Notes: generated by a model not told the origin, from the letters alone. Counted from the first letter of the stretch, positions 8,818 to 17,195 are shown. The stretch: DNA of 29,844 nucleotides from JAQICB01 sp046482735 (GCA_046482735.1 JAWOEL010000030.1:1-29844), one strand, 5' to 3'. Made by a program: numbers and translations.

Positions 8818-9825
8818 TCAATGTGCTTCATTTACCGTAAAATAAAAAACCGTTCCCTCACCAGATTCAGATTCAAACCAAATAGTGCCACCCAGCATTT
8901 CAACAAGTGCTTTTGCTATAGGTAAGCCCAAACCAGTACCACTGCTAAGCCGGAAATTGTCATCTTCTACTTGCTGAAACCGCCTAAAAACCAAATCTTT
9001 ATATCTAGACGGAATACCAATACCAGTATCGGATACATAAAATAATATATTACCATCCTGCTGTTTGCATCCTACTTCTATTTTACCCGCTTCGGTAAAC
9101 TTACAGGCATTATCAATAAGATACCGAAAAATTTGCACCAACACTGATTTATCAGTTATAATAAATACATCATCAAAATTAATTGAGGCGTTAAAAACAC
9201 AGGAAATAGAATGCTTTTTATATTTGTCTCTGTACTCATCAAATATTTGAGAAATTTCATGACAGATATCTTTGGCTGGTATGTTATCCTTTTTTATAAT
9301 CTTATCACCCGATTCTATGCGTGCAATCTCTGTAATATTATCTATTATTTCCAGCAAATCATTACCCCGTTGCGAAATAATGCCGGCATACTGCTTTACT
9401 TCATAAGGTTGATTATACTGTTCTGTCAACAAAGACGAAAAGCCAATAATAGCATTCATGGGCGTACGTATTTCATGACTCATATTTCGCAAGAAAGAGG
9501 TTTTTAACATATCGCTCTCTTCTGCTTTATCTTTAGCAGCTTCCAATTCAATATTCATTTTTTGATAGGCTAAATTTTGACGACGTATTTCCTCATTTCG
9601 CTCCTTTGTAAGCTGCTCAGCATCACGCACTTTTTTCATATGACTTCGCACCAGAAAAAATAATAAAAAAGAAGTTACAAACACATATACCGCACCTTTA
9701 AAAATATTGAAGCGAATTAAAGCTTCATTGTCTACAATTATTTTTCCAAAAAAAGTATCGGAAAAATAAATCCAAGCCAATCCCAAAACAAGATAAATAA
9801 GCCCTATTTTATATTCAAATCGCAT
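8818..9825 (-). CDS. Membrane sensor histidine kinase
   Basis: From the ATG at 9825 the protein has 335 residues. Two membrane helices near the N-terminus (about 6-25, IGLIYLVLGLAWIYFSD; about 44-62) enclose a short outside loop, a small sensor module seen in many kinases. A short coiled coil leads to HisKA with a canonical H-box (NMSHEIRTPMNAIIGFSSLL, phospho-acceptor His117) and a HATPase with DNACKFT (N-box), DTGIGIP and GTGLGLPIAK. It has no receiver or PAS domain, so it must pass phosphate to a separate protein. The frame is open 39 codons further upstream, but that stretch overlaps the terminator of the next gene and begins with a low-complexity F/K/C segment, so the 9825 start is preferred. 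It is convergent with the propeller hybrid kinase. Confidence 0.9.
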   Translation of the reverse strand: MRFEYKIGLIYLVLGLAWIYFSDTFFGKIIVDNEALIRFNIFKGAVYVFVTSFLLFFLVRSHMKKVRDAEQLTKERNEEIRRQNLAYQKMNIELEAAKDKAEESDMLKTSFLRNMSHEIRTPMNAIIGFSSLLTEQYNQPYEVKQYAGIISQRGNDLLEIIDNITEIARIESGDKIIKKDNIPAKDICHEISQIFDEYRDKYKKHSISCVFNASINFDDVFIITDKSVLVQIFRYLIDNACKFTEAGKIEVGCKQQDGNILFYVSDTGIGIPSRYKDLVFRRFQQVEDDNFRLSSGTGLGLPIAKALVEMLGGTIWFESESGEGTVFYFTVNEAH

Positions 9826-9903
9826 GGTTAACGGTTTTTCATTAATATATGAATATAATACAAAATAGCCACAAAACAAATTGAAAATACATTTTTTAGA
9901 AAA

Positions 9904-9939
9904 AAAAAAGGGTTGTTTTTGCAGAAACAACCCTTTTTT
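9904..9939 (-). terminator. Strong rho-independent terminator
   Basis: AAAAAAGGGTTGTTT (9904-9918) and AAACAACCCTTTTTT (9925-9939) pair perfectly over 15 bases around a six-base loop, with T runs on either strand. It lies 22 bases past the stop of the Spy/CpxP-like gene and so ends that transcript. The downstream kinase gene therefore needs its own promoter. The symmetry would let it stop plus-strand transcription too. Confidence 0.9.
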
Positions 9940-9961
9940 CACATTTCAACCCAAAAAAGTA

Positions 9962-10417
9962 TCACTTTCTCCGACACGGATATCGTTCTTCACGCAATTT
10001 TTCATATTCTTTCTTTTGTTCATCCGTCAACACATCCAAAACACTTTCATATGCACGTTTTCTTTCAGAACGAAATTCTTTTCTTCGTTCCTCACGACGT
10101 GCATCTTTGTCGGAAAAAATCTTTTCAATTTGTTGTTTTTGATCATCAGTCAAATCCAAATCATAGACACAAGCCTGAAACGAACGATTCCCTCTTCTGT
10201 CTGATTTATGCCCTTTAAAGTCTCCTGCACAATCATATTTGGCACGATGAGGCTTACCTTTAACATGATTGCCGGACATATGTGCCGCATATCCGGGACC
10301 ATATTTCCCGCTTACACGACAGGGTGCATCCTGAGCACTTACCATACTTATCGTAAAACCTAATAAAGCACCTACTATTACAAGTAATCCACCTACTAAT
10401 AAACTTTTTGTTTCCAT
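9962..10417 (-). CDS. Spy/CpxP-like periplasmic protein (LTxxQ family)
   Basis: The protein has 151 residues with an N-terminal membrane or signal segment (about 5-28, ending SMVSAQ). The second half has the two LTxxQ-type motifs of the Spy/CpxP family, LDLTDDQKQQIEKIF and VLTDEQKKEYEKL, in a strongly charged helical region. Family members are periplasmic chaperones or stress sensors, and some (CnrX, ZraP) bind metals. The stretch between signal and first motif is unusual: it holds three cysteines (PCRVSG, KYDCAG, FQACVY) and several histidines (AAHMSGNH, GKPHRAK, GHKSDRR), with a fourth cysteine near the C-terminus (YPCRRK). This makes metal binding or disulfide-based sensing plausible. It is monocistronic, bounded by the strong terminator. 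The divergent neighbour begins the lpxH and metal-export operon. Confidence 0.8.
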   Translation of the reverse strand: METKSLLVGGLLVIVGALLGFTISMVSAQDAPCRVSGKYGPGYAAHMSGNHVKGKPHRAKYDCAGDFKGHKSDRRGNRSFQACVYDLDLTDDQKQQIEKIFSDKDARREERRKEFRSERKRAYESVLDVLTDEQKKEYEKLREERYPCRRK

Positions 10418-10610
10418 ACATATTCTTTTTTAATGATTAAACTATACCGTAAATATATACTATATACGAAATAAAACATACTTTAATATACCAACCACAA
10501 AAAACTATCTATAAACCAAAATAACCTGACTCTTTTATAGCACAACAATCACATATTATAATCAAAAAAAATAACATTTCCCATAAAGAAAAAAGATAAA
10601 ATACATGTGA

Positions 10611-10643
10611 TGTGGTAATATTCCCATTTTTTAAATATTTTTG
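10611..10643 (+). promoter_or_regulatory. Promoter of the lpxH-fetAB-CDF operon
   Basis: TATTTTTG (10636-10643) is a perfect -7 box, and TGTG (10611-10614) lies 21 bases upstream, one base off TTTG. Transcription would begin near 10650. This matters for the lpxH start, because the upstream-most TTG codon (10641) lies inside the box. Confidence 0.55.
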
Positions 10644-10658
10644 ATAAAAAAAACGACA

Positions 10659-11441
10659 TTGGATACACACAAAAACATATACTTTGCCTCTGATTTTCAC
10701 TTAGGTTTTCCGGATTCTACGTCAAGTAAAAAACGCGAACTCCTTATTATAGAATGGCTCAACGAAATAAAGCCACACTGTAAAGAACTGTATTTACTGG
10801 GTGACGTATTTGACTTTTGGTACGAATATAAATGGGTTGTACCAAAAGGGCACATACGTTTTTTGGGTAAATTAGCAGAATTTGTAGATGCGGGTATTCC
10901 AGTACACATATTTAAAGGAAATCATGACCAATGGTATAAATCATATTTACATACAGAAATCGGTGTTGAAATTTTAGACAAACCGGTCATTCGCGAATAC
11001 AACGGTAAAACATTCTATATACATCATGGGCATGCACTTGGAAAATTCGACAAAGGTATGAATTTTTTACACGCCTGCTTTACCAATAAAATATTACAGT
11101 GGTTGTTTAGCCGAATACATCCCAACACTGCATTTGGTATAGCCCACAGATGGTCATCGCACAACAGAAAAGCAAAAATATATGAATCAAGCAACTATTT
11201 AGGCGACGACAAAGAATGGCTACTACTGCACGCACAACATATATTACAAAACCAACATATTGATTTTTTTATATTCGGACACAGACATATTGCAGTAGAT
11301 AAAAAAATAACACCATCAAGCACATACATTAACACAGGTAACTGGATAACAAATACCTCCTATGCTGTTTTTGATGGAACAGAAATTAAGCTTTGCATAT
11401 ATAAACCGGATTTGTTTCCGGAAGAAAAAATATATACCTAA
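10659..11441 (+). CDS. lpxH: UDP-2,3-diacylglucosamine diphosphatase
   Basis: LpxH hydrolyses UDP-2,3-diacylglucosamine to lipid X and UMP, a lipid A step at the inner face of the inner membrane. The calcineurin-type metallophosphatase motifs are all present: FASDFHLG (D-x-H), GDVFDFW, GNHDQW, HHGHALG and FGHRHIA. The length of about 260 residues is normal. There is no ATG before the first motif. The frame opens at TTG 10641, which is inside the promoter's -7 box; the next TTG (10659) gives DTHKNIYFASDFH and follows the predicted transcription start by about nine bases, so I chose it. The true start may lie at either codon. The gene ends TAATG, sharing its last base with fetA, which suggests translational coupling. 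Confidence 0.92.
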   Translation: MDTHKNIYFASDFHLGFPDSTSSKKRELLIIEWLNEIKPHCKELYLLGDVFDFWYEYKWVVPKGHIRFLGKLAEFVDAGIPVHIFKGNHDQWYKSYLHTEIGVEILDKPVIREYNGKTFYIHHGHALGKFDKGMNFLHACFTNKILQWLFSRIHPNTAFGIAHRWSSHNRKAKIYESSNYLGDDKEWLLLHAQHILQNQHIDFFIFGHRHIAVDKKITPSSTYINTGNWITNTSYAVFDGTEIKLCIYKPDLFPEEKIYT

Positions 11442-12046
11442 TGATTACACTGCACGGAATTTCACTATCTTTTGGCAATAAAAACATAATTACGGACTTT
11501 TCGTGTCATATCAACAAACATGAAAAAGTTGTTATACAAGGACAATCCGGCAGCGGGAAAAGCTCTATTATCAAATCCATTATGGGACTTGTTTCATACA
11601 CCGGAACTATTCACATAAACAACACATTACTCAACTCCGACACAATCAGAGAATTGCGAAGTCATATTTTTTATGCACATCAAAACATTCACTTTCATGA
11701 AGGAACAGTCAGAGAAACCATTGAGTATATCGGCTCGTTTGCCGCAAACAATGCAGATCTGGAGCCACAAAAAATAAACGAAATGTTGGAAACCTGCAAT
11801 CTAGCCCCCGACATTTTAGATCAACCTATAGAGTCCGTTTCAGGAGGCGAAAAACAACGAATTGGTATAGGCATAGGCATATTATTGGAAAAACCCATAT
11901 GGATATTAGACGAACCCCTTAGTGGATTAGACATAAACAACAAATATCATATTATGCACATATTAGAACACATCACGGCTACCATGCTTATTGTATCACA
12001 CGATACCGAATGGAACAATGATTTTTTTACCAAAATAACTATATAA
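11441..12046 (+). CDS. fetA: ABC transporter ATP-binding protein, FetA-like
   Basis: This is a compact 201-residue ABC ATPase with Walker A (GQSGSGKSS, about 34-42), Q-loop (YAHQNI), signature (SVSGGEKQR), Walker B (IWILDEP) and H-loop (IVSHDT). The small size and the permease gene three bases downstream, which belongs to the FetB/UPF0014 family, point to FetA of an iron-exporting FetAB pair. E. coli FetAB protects against iron-driven oxidative stress. The ATG overlaps the stop of lpxH by one base. The metal specificity is inferred from the partner alone. Confidence 0.85.
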   Translation: MITLHGISLSFGNKNIITDFSCHINKHEKVVIQGQSGSGKSSIIKSIMGLVSYTGTIHINNTLLNSDTIRELRSHIFYAHQNIHFHEGTVRETIEYIGSFAANNADLEPQKINEMLETCNLAPDILDQPIESVSGGEKQRIGIGIGILLEKPIWILDEPLSGLDINNKYHIMHILEHITATMLIVSHDTEWNNDFFTKITI

Positions 12047-12049
12047 ACT

Positions 12050-12838
12050 ATGGGAGCTCAGGATTTATCATATTGGTCAATGGTGTGGGCTTTGGCACTG
12101 CTCATTCCCGTAATAGCAGTAACACTTTTTTTACAACTCGGCTTCGTGAAAGATTTACTTATAGCCACAGGACGAATGGTCGGGCAATTAGCTTTGGTAG
12201 GACTGTATTTAGAATTTCTTTTCAAACTCAACAATACCTGGCTCAATATTGCATATGGTTTAATAATGGCCTCTATAGCCGGAATAGCAATTATCCGATC
12301 GAGTAAACTTTCGTTTAAACATTTTTGGAAATCTGTTATTATTTCTATAATTGTTCCCTATTCACTGGTTTTATTATATTTTAACTCAGTTATTATTCAA
12401 ATTACAAATATTTTTGATGCACAATATATAATTGTCGTCGGAGGTATGATTTTAGGAAACATATTAGGCATAAACATTATAGTACTTTCCAGTTTTTGCA
12501 AAGCAGCACATACCCAAAACGACACATACATAAGTATGATAGGAATGGGAGCATCAAAAACAGAAGCTCTCACGCCCATTATAACACACACAATACGCAT
12601 TACTTTTATGCCAACAATTGCAAGAATGGCAACTATCGGATTGGTCTCTCTCCCCGGTATGATGACCGGACAAATACTAGGCGGTTCAACACCTACTATC
12701 GCTATTAAATATCAAATTGCTATTATGCTGGCTATATTATGCTCCGGTTTTCTCAGTATATGTTTACAAGTATTTTTAGCAACAAAAGTGGCATACAATA
12801 ACTATGACATGTTACATTCTTCTTTATACAAAAAATAA
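12050..12838 (+). CDS. fetB: ABC permease, FetB/UPF0014 family (iron export)
   Basis: The protein has 262 residues and about seven hydrophobic helices. Family signatures seen are GRMVGQLALVGLYLEFLF near residue 43, IVVGGMILGN in the middle, the cytoplasmic segment GMGASKTEALTPI, and LVSLPGMMTGQILGGSTP towards the end. These are typical of the UPF0014/FetB inner-membrane permeases. It follows the ATPase gene by three bases and lies 12 bases before the CDF transporter, so one transcript probably carries both exporters. Iron export is the role shown for the E. coli homologue; here it is inference. Confidence 0.9.
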   Translation: MGAQDLSYWSMVWALALLIPVIAVTLFLQLGFVKDLLIATGRMVGQLALVGLYLEFLFKLNNTWLNIAYGLIMASIAGIAIIRSSKLSFKHFWKSVIISIIVPYSLVLLYFNSVIIQITNIFDAQYIIVVGGMILGNILGINIIVLSSFCKAAHTQNDTYISMIGMGASKTEALTPIITHTIRITFMPTIARMATIGLVSLPGMMTGQILGGSTPTIAIKYQIAIMLAILCSGFLSICLQVFLATKVAYNNYDMLHSSLYKK

Positions 12839-12850
12839 ATAAAAAACATC

Positions 12851-13726
12851 ATGGACACGAAACAACGAAACAAATTAGTTATACAAACTGCGGTAATAGC
12901 TATACTTGGAAACAGTTTGCTTTTTGTAGGGAAATATATTGCCGGTGAACAAACAGACTCTGTCGCATTAATTGCAGATGCCTGGCATACATTATCAGAT
13001 TCTATCAGCTCTCTCGTGCTACTAATAGGTATGTGGTTTGCAAAAAAACCTGCCGACAAAGAACACCCATTTGGACATGGACGCATAGAACTTATTGTAA
13101 CGCTTTTTATAGGCTTTTTACTGCTCCTTATTTCAATAAACTTTTTTTCAGAATCATACAAAAAATTTATCCATCACGAAAACATAGAATATTCACTATT
13201 TGCCATTATTATAACCATCGTTTCACTTTTAGTCAAAGAAGGTTTGGCTCAATACAGCTTTTACATAGGCAAAAAAAGTGGCTCAGCAGCTCTTCGTGCA
13301 GACGGCTGGCACCACCGTAGCGATGCTATTACCTCAGTTATAATTCTCGTTGGCATTTTTCTGTCGCCTTACCTATGGTGGATTGATGTTTTACTAGGAT
13401 TTATAGTATCACTTATTATTCTTTACACCGCATACGACATAATTAAAGACTCTGTTTCGAGCATAATAGGCGAAAAAGCAGGCGAAAAAATGGAAGAGAA
13501 CATACAAAAAATTTGCTATTCTACCCTTAAAAAAGATGTACATGTACACCACATACATATACACAATTATGGCGTACACAAAGAAATGACCTTTCATATA
13601 TGCTTACCCAATTCTACCAATATAGAAGAAGGACACTCTATTACAGATAAACTAGAAAAAACAATTGACAAAGAACTTGGCATTATAGCAACTATACACA
13701 TAGACCCATACTCAACATGTGAATAA
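12851..13726 (+). CDS. Cation diffusion facilitator (CDF) metal efflux transporter
   Basis: The protein has 291 residues with six hydrophobic helices and a soluble C-terminal domain rich in histidine (VHVHHIHIHNYG). The metal site motifs are DAWHTLSD in helix 2 (His46, Asp50) and DGWHHRSD in helix 5 (His154, Asp158). Two His-x3-Asp pairs are typical of zinc/cadmium-type CDF proteins, whereas the iron-transporting type (FieF/YiiP) has Asp at the first position. CDF proteins exchange cytosolic divalent metal for protons. It is last in the lpxH-fetA-fetB run, so the operon would pair an iron-type and a zinc-type exporter. Confidence 0.92.
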   Translation: MDTKQRNKLVIQTAVIAILGNSLLFVGKYIAGEQTDSVALIADAWHTLSDSISSLVLLIGMWFAKKPADKEHPFGHGRIELIVTLFIGFLLLLISINFFSESYKKFIHHENIEYSLFAIIITIVSLLVKEGLAQYSFYIGKKSGSAALRADGWHHRSDAITSVIILVGIFLSPYLWWIDVLLGFIVSLIILYTAYDIIKDSVSSIIGEKAGEKMEENIQKICYSTLKKDVHVHHIHIHNYGVHKEMTFHICLPNSTNIEEGHSITDKLEKTIDKELGIIATIHIDPYSTCE

Positions 13727-13766
13727 TTATTTATCAGGTATTTTCAAAGAATATTTAAAATCTGTG

Positions 13767-13797
13767 TTTTAGTATATCAATAAAATACGTACTTTTG
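13767..13797 (+). promoter_or_regulatory. Promoter of the T9SS-cargo and O-antigen ligase pair
   Basis: TACTTTTG (13790-13797) is a perfect TAnnTTTG box, and TTTT lies 19 bases upstream, one base off the -33 box. Transcription would begin near 13804, 28 bases before the ATG. Confidence 0.5.
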
Positions 13798-13831
13798 CGT
13801 TATCCTCTTACTAAATAGAATTTTATTATAT

Positions 13832-15037
13832 ATGATAAAACATATTATACTCAATATAAGTATTTTTTTCAGCATCGCAATATATGGGCAAAATACCAGT
13901 GATTTCCTACTGTTAGATTATCAAAAAAGTATACTATGCTATAGCGAACGTGACAATGGTGTACCACTTAAAAACACAACCGCCTCTTTTAAAAACAAAT
14001 CAACCTGTGATGGCGAATGTTTATATATCTGGAAATCAGGAGAACCGGATAGTGAACAATTTATTACAGACAATACCGATAATTTTGAATATACCTACAC
14101 AATAGACGGGAAACACCCTGTAAGTCTACAGCTTATAAACAAAACAAGCATTGATGATTCTATTTTAAACAAAACCATAACACACGTAGAAGCATACCAA
14201 GAAATTGATGATTCTATTGATATACAAATAACATATCGCGGCGGCGATAATGTTGAAAAAATTGCACAATTGCGTATCCCTGCCGAACAGTATGATATGT
14301 CTGACAAATCTCAATACATAACAGTTTATAGTCCTCTGGCATCAGGAAACAATTTCACCTACGAAATAGACGACCCAAGCACTCAAGAGCAACCTGCTCC
14401 TCTGCAGTCATACTCATATGTTTTACAGGTAAATCAAGAAAATTTCACCCCTCACAAACCCGACTACTGGACATATTATTGGGAAATATACAATGCCAAT
14501 AGCTTTAACGAACCAGACAAAAAAATCGATGAATTTAAAACAGATTCACTTTCATATGTATATACATTTCCTCTCGAAAATTACGACCCGGGCTATTTTG
14601 TAAAACTTAAAATTGGACTAGACACCAGTAAATTCGAAAATGAAATTATATTAGATGATCATGATTTATGGGGTTGTGTTGCCTCGCAAAGTAGTATAGT
14701 TGATGTATCAGACCACTTCTTTACCGAAGAAACCCGCACCGAAGATAATGTTGATAACAGAGAACCAAAAGTTCCCAATATCTTTACCCCGGGCGGAAAC
14801 GATGAAAATGAAGTATTTTATTTCAACACAAATGGTATAGATATTTTTACTGTTGCTATTTATAATTCATGGGGCGATTTGGTATACTCAAAAGAAGCTC
14901 ACACTATTACATGGACAGGTAAAGACAATGCCGGCAAAAAATGTCCATCCGGAACATATTATTACGTTATATATTCCAATAAAAGTGATGAACGACACAA
15001 AACAGGCGGCTATATTCATTTATTCAGACAAAACTAA
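13832..15037 (+). CDS. Secreted protein with gliding-motility-associated (type B) T9SS sorting domain
   Basis: The protein has 401 residues. Residues 1-20 are a signal peptide (ending FSIAIYGQ). The middle, about 25-310, is acidic and β-rich with no family I can name; two cysteines sit close together at KSTCDGECLY. The C-terminal 80 residues are a clear CHU_C / gliding-motility domain: PNIFTPGGNDENEVF, IYNSWGDLVYS, WTGKDNAGKKCPSGTYYYVI and TGGYIHLFR. This domain addresses proteins to the type IX secretion system, so the protein should reach the cell surface or medium. It is followed after 35 bases by an O-antigen ligase gene, likely in one transcript. Its function beyond export is unknown. 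Confidence 0.9.
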   Translation: MIKHIILNISIFFSIAIYGQNTSDFLLLDYQKSILCYSERDNGVPLKNTTASFKNKSTCDGECLYIWKSGEPDSEQFITDNTDNFEYTYTIDGKHPVSLQLINKTSIDDSILNKTITHVEAYQEIDDSIDIQITYRGGDNVEKIAQLRIPAEQYDMSDKSQYITVYSPLASGNNFTYEIDDPSTQEQPAPLQSYSYVLQVNQENFTPHKPDYWTYYWEIYNANSFNEPDKKIDEFKTDSLSYVYTFPLENYDPGYFVKLKIGLDTSKFENEIILDDHDLWGCVASQSSIVDVSDHFFTEETRTEDNVDNREPKVPNIFTPGGNDENEVFYFNTNGIDIFTVAIYNSWGDLVYSKEAHTITWTGKDNAGKKCPSGTYYYVIYSNKSDERHKTGGYIHLFRQN

Positions 15038-15053
15038 GTTTTTTCAACAATTC

Positions 15054-15060
15054 AAGGAGG
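15054..15060 (+). promoter_or_regulatory. Unusual Shine-Dalgarno-like site before the O-antigen ligase
   Basis: AAGGAGG lies 12 bases before the ATG at 15073. Other starts in this window have no such motif, as expected for Bacteroidota, which seldom use it. The spacing is longer than the usual 5-9 bases, so it may not function. Confidence 0.35.
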
Positions 15061-15072
15061 TGTATTTTATTC

Positions 15073-16653
15073 ATGTGGTTTTTAAGTGAAAAAATAAATA
15101 ACATTATTTATTTCGGGATTTTAATTTTCTCTGCTTTACTTCTTGTATGGGGCAATTTATTTATAACCTTATCTGCATATTTTTTATTAGCATTTTGGAT
15201 CTTAGAAGGAAACTACAAACACAAACTACGTCAATTAATTTCCTCAAAACCAGCCCTTTTTTTTCTAGCAATTTTTAGTGTTATACTAATATGGTCTCTT
15301 TCTCAAATCACTCATGAAGTAGCTCGCAAAGAATTATGGCAAACAACACCTCTGTTTGTATATGCCTTTGTTATTGGCAGCAAAAAGCCTTTATCTCAAG
15401 TACAATTTAAGAGTATTTTATTGGTGTTCTTATTTTCCATTACCGTCAATTCCATTTTTAACTATCTTCAATTTCACACTTTTTACAACGACTATGCTGA
15501 TATACGAAAAGTAAGTTTCTTTATGTCGTATATTCGTTTAGCTCTCTACAGTATTTTAGGTATAGTTATTTGCGGATATTATCTTTATTTTTCCCCGAAT
15601 CAAATTCACTCAAAAAAACAAGGTCTTATTCTCTTGGGTTGCTTTATCTGGCTCATATATTTTGTGTTATATTTAGGTTCTATCACCGGCTATATATTAT
15701 TGTTTACTCTGCTTGGTATTACAGCACTTACGTATACCTTTAAACACAAAGAAAAATATATTAAATATGCCTCTCTGGCTCTCATAATTATTGCATTTTC
15801 GTATGTATGTACAGTTATGTATGAAGAACTTCAACTATTCATACACCCTGATACAATAGAAGTCTCTGAAATTGACACACACACACAATTGGGGAATTCA
15901 TATAAACCATTTTCAAAACAAGGTATCATTGAAAACGGCCATTGGGTAAATCTCTATATGTGCAAAAAAGAACTGAAAAAAAATTGGCATACATACAGCT
16001 CCATCCCCTTACACAAACACGATAAAAAAAATCAACCCATAATAAGTACACTTATCAGGTATATGACATCGAAAAATTTACGTAAAGATTCATCCGGCCT
16101 GGCTCAATTAACAAAAAAAGACATACAAAATATAGAAAACGGCTGCACCAATTACCGATTCACAAACAATAATAGCTTCCGAAATCGTATATACGAAACA
16201 ATTTGGGAATTTCATTATTATTTACAAGGAAACAGCCCTGCAGGACACACCGTTACCCAGCGATTTGAGTTTATAAAATGTGCTTTCGAAGTTATACAAA
16301 AACACCCTGTATGGGGAACCGGACCAGCCCATGCTATTACAGAGCTACATGCACAATATCCTCAACAAACATATCATTTACCTCAACAATACTGGCATAA
16401 ACCACACAATCAATTTATACTGTTTGTTCTACTATATGGAATAGTTGGTGCAAGTATAATTTTCATATCCTTAACGGCACTTTTTTATCTAAGTTTTCGT
16501 TCTCAACATACATTAGCCATAAGTTGGGCTATTATAACTATTATAGCATTTCTTAACGAAGATATGTTAGATTCAATTAACGGATTAGTGTTTTTCTCAT
16601 TTTTTGGATGTCTGTTTTTATGTGGCAACAAAAGCATTACACAAAAAAAATAA
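15073..16653 (+). CDS. O-antigen ligase / polymerase family membrane protein
   Basis: The protein has 526 residues with about ten hydrophobic helices. A large periplasmic loop (about 255-430) carries GIIENGHWVNLYMCKKEL and HPVWGTGPAHAITELH, and ends at the PHNQF motif (Pro444-His445-Asn446-Gln447) before the last helices. The layout is that of WaaL/Wzy family proteins, which join O-antigen to lipid A core or polymerise it. The loop is longer than in classical WaaL but of a kind found in Bacteroidota. It lies directly after a T9SS-exported protein. Some T9SS cargo is attached to anionic LPS, which needs O-antigen ligase, so the pairing may have meaning, though this is inference. A second ligase fragment is at the left edge of the window. 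Confidence 0.85.
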   Translation: MWFLSEKINNIIYFGILIFSALLLVWGNLFITLSAYFLLAFWILEGNYKHKLRQLISSKPALFFLAIFSVILIWSLSQITHEVARKELWQTTPLFVYAFVIGSKKPLSQVQFKSILLVFLFSITVNSIFNYLQFHTFYNDYADIRKVSFFMSYIRLALYSILGIVICGYYLYFSPNQIHSKKQGLILLGCFIWLIYFVLYLGSITGYILLFTLLGITALTYTFKHKEKYIKYASLALIIIAFSYVCTVMYEELQLFIHPDTIEVSEIDTHTQLGNSYKPFSKQGIIENGHWVNLYMCKKELKKNWHTYSSIPLHKHDKKNQPIISTLIRYMTSKNLRKDSSGLAQLTKKDIQNIENGCTNYRFTNNNSFRNRIYETIWEFHYYLQGNSPAGHTVTQRFEFIKCAFEVIQKHPVWGTGPAHAITELHAQYPQQTYHLPQQYWHKPHNQFILFVLLYGIVGASIIFISLTALFYLSFRSQHTLAISWAIITIIAFLNEDMLDSINGLVFFSFFGCLFLCGNKSITQKK

Positions 16654-16685
16654 CTTGATAATTATACACTTAATACAGAATACTG

Positions 16686-16693
16686 TATATTTG
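16686..16693 (+). promoter_or_regulatory. -7 promoter box of the SPOR-domain gene
   Basis: TATATTTG fits TAnnTTTG. Transcription would start at about 16700, which makes the ATG at 16701 unlikely and supports the one at 16716. No convincing -33 box is visible. Confidence 0.45.
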
Positions 16694-16715
16694 TTTTTAA
16701 ATGAATAATAAAGAT

Positions 16716-17195
16716 ATGAAATATTATTTTTTATGTATAGTATGGTGCATGTCTTTGATTGCAAATGCTCAATCAAACAATGATGATTCACCGGAAATTT
16801 TTTCTCATCTTTCGGCATCAGAAACTGAAGAAAACGGCTCTATTGAAATACATCAGGATACTCAAATAAGCAAACTCATCAACAGACATGTTACAAATAA
16901 CATAGCACGGGAAAACACTATAGAAGGATGGCGTATACAAATTTACAATTCCACCGGAAAAGAAACACGTGCAGATGTTTTAAAAGTCCGCTCAAAATTT
17001 TTATCGAAATATCCTGACGTAAAAACATATGTTATTTACCAGCCTCCAATATTTAAAATAAGAATTGGCGACTTTCGTACTCGCGAGAGTGCGTATTATT
17101 TATACAAAAAAGTGATAAAAGACTATCCGGTTTCTTATATGATACGTGATGATATTTCACTTCCGGAATTACAACCCGAGGGAATATCAAATTAA
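16716..17195 (+). CDS. Exported SPOR-domain protein
   Basis: From the ATG at 16716 the protein has 159 residues. A signal peptide (MKYYFLCIVWCMSLIANAQ) is followed by an acidic low-complexity stretch and then a SPOR-like domain of about 75 residues: IEGWRIQIYNSTGKETRAD, YVIYQPPIFKIRIGDFRTRE and YLYKKVIKDYPVSYMI. SPOR domains bind peptidoglycan stripped of stem peptides, often at division sites. There is no membrane anchor after cleavage, so it should be a soluble periplasmic or cell-wall protein. An in-frame ATG 15 bases upstream (16701) would place five polar residues before the signal and lies at the predicted transcription start, so I did not use it. Confidence 0.85.
   Translation: MKYYFLCIVWCMSLIANAQSNNDDSPEIFSHLSASETEENGSIEIHQDTQISKLINRHVTNNIARENTIEGWRIQIYNSTGKETRADVLKVRSKFLSKYPDVKTYVIYQPPIFKIRIGDFRTRESAYYLYKKVIKDYPVSYMIRDDISLPELQPEGISN

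Noticed and set aside
12802..13161. Minus-strand frame of 119 codons opposite fetB end and CDF start
   Set aside because: Shadow of two well-supported plus-strand genes with motifs.
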